A stretch of DNA of 9,622 bases from Bacteroidales bacterium (GTDB taxonomy: Bacteria > Bacteroidota > Bacteroidia > Bacteroidales > Muribaculaceae): positions 1 to 9,622 of the forward strand of contig SFNC01000072.1 in assembly GCA_004554255.1 (NCBI GenBank), written 5' to 3'. Below the pieces are notes generated by a model. That model was not told where the DNA came from. It made no database searches and saw nothing but the letters and a program-made list of their open reading frames with translations. The position numbers and the translations under genes are program-made. Numbering within the stretch: the first letter of the stretch is position 1; the number at the start of each line of letters is the position of its first letter. This document shows, in pieces, positions 5,305-9,622 of this stretch.

Positions 5305-6714
5305 TCACTCCTCCGGAGCGACATAGACGTAAGCGCCGAGGTCGGGCGATGAGCCACGCGGCAGCCCGTAGGCGTCGTACGCGGCATCGGGACGGACAAG
5401 CGAGGCATCGCCGGCGGCAATGGCCGGAGACTCGGGCTTGACGCGATAGTCAAAGAGATAGTCGTTGCGCACGGTGTAATACAGCGGGTCCTTATCCCAG
5501 AGACAGGAGATGAAGTTATCGTCGTCCGTACCATTGCTCTTTAACAGGCAGTTACGCAATGTCACCTGCGTGCCGGTAAGGTCGCCGGGGGCAATATCGG
5601 CGCCAAGGCCGTAGATTATGCAGTTTGAGAACTCGGCGGCGGTATAGGGCGTAGATGAATCGTCAGCATCCTCGGGCGAGAGGTGCGACAGCGCGATAGC
5701 CGGACCTGCAATGGCGCTGAACAGGTAATAGTTGGCGAATGTGCACTGGTTGAACACGTGCGTGCCGCCGCTGAGGGCAACCACTCCGTTCGCGGCCTCG
5801 GCAAACTCGCAGCCCACAGCGTAGACATCGGCATCGTAAACCTCAAGGACCAGGTCGCCGCTGTTGCGGAGGCGGCAGTTCTGCAGCCACAGCTTGGGCT
5901 CGCTTTCGGTTGTTCCGTCGCCGCTTACTATCACACCGTACCAGGTGTTGCGCAAGTGCGTGTGGGACATGCGGTTACCGCGCGACGACGCCGTGAACTG
6001 CAGGCCGTTCCACTGGCGCGACATCAGGTCGAAGGTGATGTTGGTGATTACATTTCCGGTGCGGTCGCCAGAGATATTCACATTCTTATCCACCGTTCCG
6101 TTGCTTATGAGCGTGCCGCGGACTATGAAAATGGCGCCGTCGTGGAAACGCAGATCGGCACCGGCATCCAGCGTAAGTGTCTTACCCTCAGCGACTACCA
6201 GCGAGTCGAAAATCTGATACGGCTTGCCGGCGGTGAAGTGCGTGTCCTCGGTTATGGTTACGGCGCGCAGGCGGTTAACATCCTGGCCGTCAGCGCGCAA
6301 CACCACACTGGTAGTCACTCCGTTGGTAAGGAAGTCCACGTTAGCCTCCACCGCGATAGGAATCTCAGCGTTATTGGCCGGCAGGGTGGCCTCCACAAAG
6401 ACATAAATGGAGTCGTTGGCACGGATTTCCACGTTCTGGAACGTTGTGCCGGACATGCCGTCCACATTCAATCTGAACAGCCCGGCGTTGGCCCCGCTGA
6501 GGCGTATATCGCTGATGTTCATGCCCTTGTCGTGGCGGTTGCGTACTGTAAATTTATGCGTCACCGTCACCTCCTCGGTAAATACGGTGCCCATCTTAAG
6601 GGTGTCTACCGAGAATACGGGCTGGTCTGAGGGCGAGGTGGAAATGCTATCGTCGATGCATCCGGTTACGATGACGGCGACAATCAGAAGGAGAAAGTAT
6701 CTTATTGATTTCAT
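5305..6714 (-). CDS. Surface or periplasmic lipoprotein with a right-handed beta-helix domain
   Basis: A 469-residue protein. Residues 1-19 form a lipoprotein signal with lipobox VTGC, and C19 would be lipidated. It is followed by IDDS, an acidic stretch that partly resembles the Bacteroidetes lipoprotein export signal, so surface exposure is possible. Residues about 30-145 look like an immunoglobulin-type beta-sandwich (FSVDTLKMGTVFTEEVTVTHKF, similar in style to DUF1573/ASH domains). From about 150 to 430 the sequence alternates short beta strands and N/G turns typical of parallel beta-helix repeats. The C-terminus (SPAIAAGDASL from 429, later SSPDLGAYVY) matches the usual ending of such Bacteroidetes beta-helix proteins. 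Binding or cleaving a polysaccharide is typical of the fold, but no catalytic residues can be assigned. It lies about 100 bases downstream of lpxB on the same strand and may share its transcript or use its own weak promoter. Confidence 0.88.
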   Translation of the reverse strand: MKSIRYFLLLIVAVIVTGCIDDSISTSPSDQPVFSVDTLKMGTVFTEEVTVTHKFTVRNRHDKGMNISDIRLSGANAGLFRLNVDGMSGTTFQNVEIRANDSIYVFVEATLPANNAEIPIAVEANVDFLTNGVTTSVVLRADGQDVNRLRAVTITEDTHFTAGKPYQIFDSLVVAEGKTLTLDAGADLRFHDGAIFIVRGTLISNGTVDKNVNISGDRTGNVITNITFDLMSRQWNGLQFTASSRGNRMSHTHLRNTWYGVIVSGDGTTESEPKLWLQNCRLRNSGDLVLEVYDADVYAVGCEFAEAANGVVALSGGTHVFNQCTFANYYLFSAIAGPAIALSHLSPEDADDSSTPYTAAEFSNCIIYGLGADIAPGDLTGTQVTLRNCLLKSNGTDDDNFISCLWDKDPLYYTVRNDYLFDYRVKPESPAIAAGDASLVRPDAAYDAYGLPRGSSPDLGAYVYVAPEE

Positions 6715-6728
6715 TGATTAATTGCTAT

Positions 6729-6747
6729 TGAAGTTGTCGTAACTTCA
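6729..6747 (-). promoter_or_regulatory. Hairpin in the leader of the lipoprotein gene
   Basis: A perfect 7-base stem, TGAAGTT (6729-6735) with AACTTCA (6741-6747), has a 5-base loop and ends 14 bases ahead of the lipoprotein ATG. In RNA it would lie beside the ribosome-binding region. It has no T run and so is not a terminator. A role in initiation or mRNA stability is inference. Confidence 0.4.
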
Positions 6748-6749
6748 TT

Positions 6750-6767
6750 ACACAGTCGACACAGTCG
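6750..6767 (-). repeat. Perfect 9-base tandem duplication in the lpxB-lipoprotein gap
   Basis: ACACAGTCG occurs twice head to tail (6750-6758 and 6759-6767). It lies between the possible promoter box and the leader hairpin and could be a pair of direct operator half-sites or simply a slippage duplication. Confidence 0.5.
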
Positions 6768-6778
6768 GCGAATTATTC

Positions 6779-6786
6779 CAAAATTC
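6779..6786 (-). promoter_or_regulatory. Weak candidate -7 box for the lipoprotein gene
   Basis: The minus strand reads GAATTTTG, one mismatch from TAnnTTTG. It would start transcription near 6772 and give a leader of about 58 bases holding the tandem duplication and the hairpin. No clear -33 box is present. Read-through from lpxB is the alternative. Confidence 0.25.
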
Positions 6787-6817
6787 CGACTTATATAATA
6801 ACGTATAACGCGGTCTA

Positions 6818-7942
6818 TTATTGTGCGAGCGTGGCAATGATGTCTTTGGCGACATTTGCGGCGGCATCGGCGCCGGAGAGCACCTTGCGCATCTCCCGGT
6901 AGTCGTCCAGCATCCGCGCCCGCTCGGGGCTGTCGCGGAGCAGCGGCGCCAGATTTGTCGCCACGGTGTCGGGCGTACACAGATGCAGCAGCAGCTCGGG
7001 GATAATCTCGCGGCCGGTGATAAGATTCGGCAGTGTCACGTGGTTCACGCTGAGCATGCGCTTCATCACGTTATAGGCTATCTTTGAACCGTTTGAGCGA
7101 TAGCATACCACCTGTGGCACGCCGGCAAGGGCGGCCTCAAGCGTGGCGGTACCGCTGGTGACGAGCGCCGCACGGGCATTGGCGAGAAGGTCGAAGGTCG
7201 CCCCAGTGATAACCGGCAGATCGGTGAAACTCTTGTAAAAGTCGGCGGGCACGCTCGGCGCACCGGCCACCACACCACGGTACTGCGGGAACTGACGCAT
7301 GGCGCGGGTCATTATCTCCAGATTGTTCTTTATCTCGCCAAGGCGGCTGCCGGGCAGCAATGCCACTATCTGGCGGTCGCGGAGCTTGTACTTGGCGAGG
7401 AATTCGGCGCGCGACGGCGCCGAGGCCATGGCGGCGTCAATCTCCTCCACCGACGGATTGCCCACATAATTTACTTTCCACTGGTGATGGTCGCGATACC
7501 ACCCCACCTCAAACGGAAAAATACAGTACATCCGCGTCACCACTTTCTTCAGCGTGGCCACTCGCCATTCCTTCCACGCCCACACTTTGGGCGAGATGTA
7601 ATAGAACACGGGGATGCCCAGTTTCTTTGCCGCGGCGGCGACTTTAAGGTTAAACGACGGATAGTCCACCAGCACAAGCGCATCCGGCTCCCACATGCGC
7701 AGTAATCGCTTGGCGCTCTTCAGGTTATCCGAAATCTTCCCCAGATTGCGGAGCACCTCGCTGAATCCCATATATGCCATCTCCGAGAAGTGCACCATGG
7801 GCTTTATGTCAGCAGCCGCGGCCATCAGGTCGCCGCCGAAAAACATGAATGCGGCGCGGGGGTCGCGCTGCCGTATCTCATCTATAACCCTGGATGCGTG
7901 CAGGTCTCCGGACGCCTCACCGGCTATAAACATATATTTCAT
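6818..7942 (-). CDS. lpxB: Lipid-A-disaccharide synthase
   Basis: A 374-residue, full-length GT-B glycosyltransferase (family GT19). It joins UDP-2,3-diacylglucosamine and lipid X to give the tetra-acylated disaccharide 1-phosphate of lipid A, at the inner face of the cytoplasmic membrane. Recognisable motifs are GEASGDLHAS at residues 8-17, VDYPSFNLK at 92-100, YISPKVWAWK at 115-124, GNPSVEE at 161-167, LLPGSRLGEI at 195-204 (nucleotide-sugar site) and VTSGTATLEAALAGVP at 261-276. It begins 26 bases after tadA and is probably part of the rnz-tadA-lpxB operon; no separate promoter is seen. Its presence shows that the organism makes lipid A. Confidence 0.96.
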   Translation of the reverse strand: MKYMFIAGEASGDLHASRVIDEIRQRDPRAAFMFFGGDLMAAAADIKPMVHFSEMAYMGFSEVLRNLGKISDNLKSAKRLLRMWEPDALVLVDYPSFNLKVAAAAKKLGIPVFYYISPKVWAWKEWRVATLKKVVTRMYCIFPFEVGWYRDHHQWKVNYVGNPSVEEIDAAMASAPSRAEFLAKYKLRDRQIVALLPGSRLGEIKNNLEIMTRAMRQFPQYRGVVAGAPSVPADFYKSFTDLPVITGATFDLLANARAALVTSGTATLEAALAGVPQVVCYRSNGSKIAYNVMKRMLSVNHVTLPNLITGREIIPELLLHLCTPDTVATNLAPLLRDSPERARMLDDYREMRKVLSGADAAANVAKDIIATLAQ

Positions 7943-7968
7943 AATCTGTGGATGTTTTTAATTATAAT

Positions 7969-8421
7969 TTATCGCCGCGACCTGAAAAACTGCACCATCA
8001 TCATGGCGCAATCCTCGGCCAGAACGCCATATTCCACCACTGTTTTGGGGTGGAAGGGATTAGCACATGTCTGCACACGATAGCCGCGCTTGTCGTCCCG
8101 TGCGCCTATCACTATCCTCCCTATCTGGCTCCAGGCAAGGGCGCCGGCGCACATCAGGCATGGCTCTACGGTGACATACAACGTACAGTCCGTGAGGTAT
8201 TTGGCACCGAAATGCGACTCTGCCGCGGTGATTGCAAGCATCTCGGCATGCGCCGTGACATCGTTCAGCGCCTGTGTCATGTTATGCGCCGAGGCGATTA
8301 TGTTCCCCTCGGCATCGGTGATGACGGCGCCCACCGGAATCTCGCCCTCCGCGGCCGCGCGGCGCGCCTCGTTCAGCGCGGCACGCATAAAATACTCGTC
8401 GTTACGTAAAAAAGCGCTCAT
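7969..8421 (-). CDS. tadA: tRNA-specific adenosine-34 deaminase
   Basis: A 150-residue zinc enzyme of the cytidine-deaminase fold. In known TadA proteins it converts the wobble adenosine of tRNA-Arg(ACG) to inosine. The zinc and catalytic motifs are complete: HAE at residues 58-60 (H58 ligand, E60 proton shuttle) and PCLMC at 87-91 (C88 and C91 ligands), and AHNM near 45-48 fits the substrate pocket. The C-terminal helix (MMMVQFFRSRR) is usual for the family. The ATG overlaps the rnz stop by 4 bases (ATGA), which fixes the start. A guanine deaminase of the same superfamily is the only close alternative, but the NDVTAHAE context favours TadA. Confidence 0.93.
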   Translation of the reverse strand: MSAFLRNDEYFMRAALNEARRAAAEGEIPVGAVITDAEGNIIASAHNMTQALNDVTAHAEMLAITAAESHFGAKYLTDCTLYVTVEPCLMCAGALAWSQIGRIVIGARDDKRGYRVQTCANPFHPKTVVEYGVLAEDCAMMMVQFFRSRR

Positions 8422-9332
8422 ACCAAGCTGATTACATCGCCCTCGTTGACGGCAATGGTGTTGGGAAATATCTCTTTTGCGTCGTTCAGCAATATGGAAG
8501 TATCCTCGTAGCGCTTGGAGTAATGGCCTATCAGCAAGGTCTTTACCCCGGCGAGCCGAGCTATCTCGGCGGCCTGCGCCGCCGTGGAGTGCCCGTACGT
8601 GGCGGCATTCTGCGTTTTGTCGTGCGCGTAAGTGGCCTCGTGATACAGCACATCCACACCCTTGACGGCCTCAGCCACAGCCGGGTTAAACATCGTGTCA
8701 GAACAATAAGCATAAGACCCGACATGGCTCGCCGCCGTGGTCAGACGCTCGTTCGGCACAACCGTTCCGTCGGCCTTTACAAAGTCCGCACCGGCCTTGA
8801 TGTCCGGGAGCAGACTCACGGGAATTTTCAGGAACTCCACCATATCGCCGCGCAGATGGCGCTGTTTCTCTTTCTCGCGGAATACGAATCCCACGCACGG
8901 CACGCGGTGATAGAGCGGGAATGCGGTAACAGTCAGAGACTTGTCCTCGTACACCACGCCACCTCCGGCCGGAATCACATCAAACTCCACATTCAGATTG
9001 TCGCCATGACATATCACGCTCAGAATCTCGCGCATCAGGCGCGCTCCCTCCTCGAAGATATGCACATGCACAGTGCCGCCCAAATCATGCATGGAGAGAG
9101 TGCTCAGCAGCCCGGGCAGGCCAAGCATGTGGTCGCCGTGCAGATGGCTGATAAAAATATGCGACACACGCGAGAACTTGAGGCGGGCTCGGCGCAGCGA
9201 CAACTGCGCGCCCTCGCCACAGTCCACCAGCATAATCTTATTATGGTATTCTATCGCCTGGCACGACGGCATGTGCCGCATCGTCGGCATCGCCGACCCG
9301 CACCCCAGGATATGTACAGAGAACTCGTTCAT
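8418..9332 (-). CDS. rnz: Ribonuclease Z (tRNA 3' endonuclease)
   Basis: A 304-residue metallo-beta-lactamase-fold nuclease that cuts tRNA precursors after the discriminator base, and in some species degrades other RNAs. The zinc-binding signature HLHGDH is at residues 63-68 (H63, H65, D67, H68). The further ligands are H142 in LYHRVP, D212 in YCSDT and H270 in LIGHYS, and H248 in YGHST fits the conserved catalytic histidine. Residues about 153-185 (REKEKQRHLRGDM...) match the position of the exosite arm that binds the tRNA elbow. Length and layout are those of the short bacterial form. It is first in an operon with tadA, which is also a tRNA-processing gene. ATG 9332 follows an A-rich leader. 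Confidence 0.95.
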   Translation of the reverse strand: MNEFSVHILGCGSAMPTMRHMPSCQAIEYHNKIMLVDCGEGAQLSLRRARLKFSRVSHIFISHLHGDHMLGLPGLLSTLSMHDLGGTVHVHIFEEGARLMREILSVICHGDNLNVEFDVIPAGGGVVYEDKSLTVTAFPLYHRVPCVGFVFREKEKQRHLRGDMVEFLKIPVSLLPDIKAGADFVKADGTVVPNERLTTAASHVGSYAYCSDTMFNPAVAEAVKGVDVLYHEATYAHDKTQNAATYGHSTAAQAAEIARLAGVKTLLIGHYSKRYEDTSILLNDAKEIFPNTIAVNEGDVISLV

Positions 9333-9358
9333 TTTAAAAAGCCGTTATGATTATGAGC

Positions 9359-9374
9359 CGGGACTGCCGTCCCG
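9359..9374 (-). promoter_or_regulatory. Hairpin in the rnz leader
   Basis: A perfect 6-base GC-rich stem, CGGGAC (9359-9364) with GTCCCG (9369-9374), has a 4-base loop. It sits within the predicted leader of about 60 bases, between the start near 9394 and ATG 9332, and no T run follows. It could stabilise or regulate the mRNA; rnz acting on its own leader is speculation. Confidence 0.35.
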
Positions 9375-9400
9375 TTCAAGAAGTTCAGACTACTAAATTG

Positions 9401-9430
9401 CAAAGATAACCATTTTAATCGAAACACAAA
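9401..9430 (-). promoter_or_regulatory. Putative promoter of the rnz-tadA-lpxB operon
   Basis: On the minus strand TATCTTTG (9408-9401) fits the -7 box. TTTG (9430-9427) lies 18 bases upstream, slightly closer than the 20 bases seen in the other two well-formed promoters in this window. Transcription would begin near 9394. Confidence 0.55.
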
Positions 9431-9469
9431 AGCCCCCACCCAATAATTATTGTCAGAGGCGCGTTTAGT

Positions 9470-9507
9470 GCCCCTCAATTCGCCCCTCAATTATGCGTAC
9501 AATTATG
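9470..9507. repeat. Short direct repeats between divergent promoters
   Basis: GCCCCTCAATT is present at 9470-9480 and 9482-9492 (12-base period), and AATTATG is present at 9489-9495 and 9501-9507. CAATAATTATTG at 9451-9462 is a perfect palindrome. These lie between the rnz promoter and a + strand promoter box, where operators would be expected, but no regulator can be named. The rest of 9333-9576 shows no gene. Confidence 0.4.
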
Positions 9508-9549
9508 CCCCCGGCACATCCACGCATAAAAACCGAGCACCCAGTATAG

Positions 9550-9557
9550 TACCTTTG
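9550..9557 (+). promoter_or_regulatory. Putative -7 promoter box for a gene leaving the window
   Basis: TACCTTTG fits TAnnTTTG and predicts a start near 9564, about 13 bases ahead of an ATG at 9577. No clear -33 box is seen. It is divergent from the rnz promoter. Confidence 0.4.
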
Positions 9558-9576
9558 TATCCACATTCCCCTGCGA

Positions 9577-9622
9577 ATGCAAACCCGAGAGACAAGTGAT
9601 ATAGCTATATCAGAAGCCATTT
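9577..9622 (+). CDS. Probable start of an unidentified gene, cut by the window edge
   Basis: An open frame begins at ATG 9577 and continues to the end of the window, giving 15 complete codons (MQTRETSDIAISEAI). It is supported by the promoter-like box just upstream and by a short leader like that of the RNA methyltransferase gene. The peptide is too short to assign to a family. Confidence 0.4.
   Translation, partial: MQTRETSDIAISEAI
9597..9612. repeat. 16-base perfect palindrome
   Basis: TGATATAGCTATATCA is a perfect palindrome, lying about 33 bases after the predicted start of the outgoing + strand transcript and inside the putative first codons. It could be a repressor site or a coincidence of coding for DIAIS. 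Confidence 0.35.

Noticed and set aside
5683..6630. Long + strand open frame opposite the beta-helix lipoprotein gene
   Set aside because: It is antisense to a gene with a clear lipobox and fold. The translation is rich in His, Val, Gly and Arg without domain features.
8523..9350. Long + strand open frame opposite rnz
   Set aside because: It covers rnz, which has all its metal-binding residues. It is a compositional shadow.
9568..9584. Possible third partial copy of the dispersed repeat (CCCCTGCG followed by AAA)
   Set aside because: Only about 12 of 17 bases agree, the TTAACAAATAT loop core is missing and no GGGG arm follows.

Overview
The window looks like chromosomal DNA from a Gram-negative member of the Bacteroidetes, most likely order Bacteroidales. 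Three things point there. Putative promoters match the Bacteroidetes sigma form (TAnnTTTG near -7, TTTG near -33) ahead of most transcription units. Start codons follow A-rich leaders rather than strong Shine-Dalgarno sequences. The gene content also fits: lpxB, a lipoprotein with a beta-helix, an LtaS-like alkaline-phosphatase-fold enzyme and a PAP2 phosphatase. A gut Muribaculaceae-like genome is my guess, not a demonstrated assignment.

Left part (1-2286). A short sequence with RNA-like pairing sits at the left edge. It is followed by a hairpin-forming dispersed repeat and a SpoU/TrmH-family RNA methyltransferase gene on the + strand. The 3' end of that gene is overlapped, tail to tail, by a minus-strand gene resembling the DUF6291 family, whose C-terminus is a Ser-Glu-X minisatellite followed by a tail read antisense to the methyltransferase. 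A divergent promoter region leads to a small secreted Cys/Lys-rich repeat protein with a clear intrinsic terminator. A second copy of the dispersed hairpin repeat lies just downstream.

Middle part (2287-5304). A tightly coupled + strand operon encodes an unrecognised two-helix membrane protein, an LtaS/phosphoglycerol-transferase-like membrane sulfatase-fold enzyme and a PAP2 lipid phosphatase. The genes overlap by 11 and 4 bases. Together they look like an envelope-modification module that transfers a phospholipid head group and then handles the lipid or phosphate by-product.

Right part (5305-9332). All genes are on the minus strand. In transcription order they are rnz (tRNA 3' processing), tadA (tRNA wobble deamination), lpxB (lipid A disaccharide synthase) and a beta-helix lipoprotein. 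rnz and tadA overlap by 4 bases, lpxB follows after 26 bases, and the lipoprotein follows after about 100 bases. The lipoprotein stop codon directly abuts the PAP2 stop codon, and the only good terminator hairpin for the minus-strand transcript lies inside the PAP2 coding sequence. The far right edge carries a divergent promoter region and the probable first 15 codons of a + strand gene.

Most of the genes are ordinary housekeeping or envelope genes. The items most worth a second look are the paired hairpin repeat, the Cys/Lys repeat protein, the antisense-overlapping minisatellite gene, the embedded terminator and the unrecognised first gene of the envelope operon.
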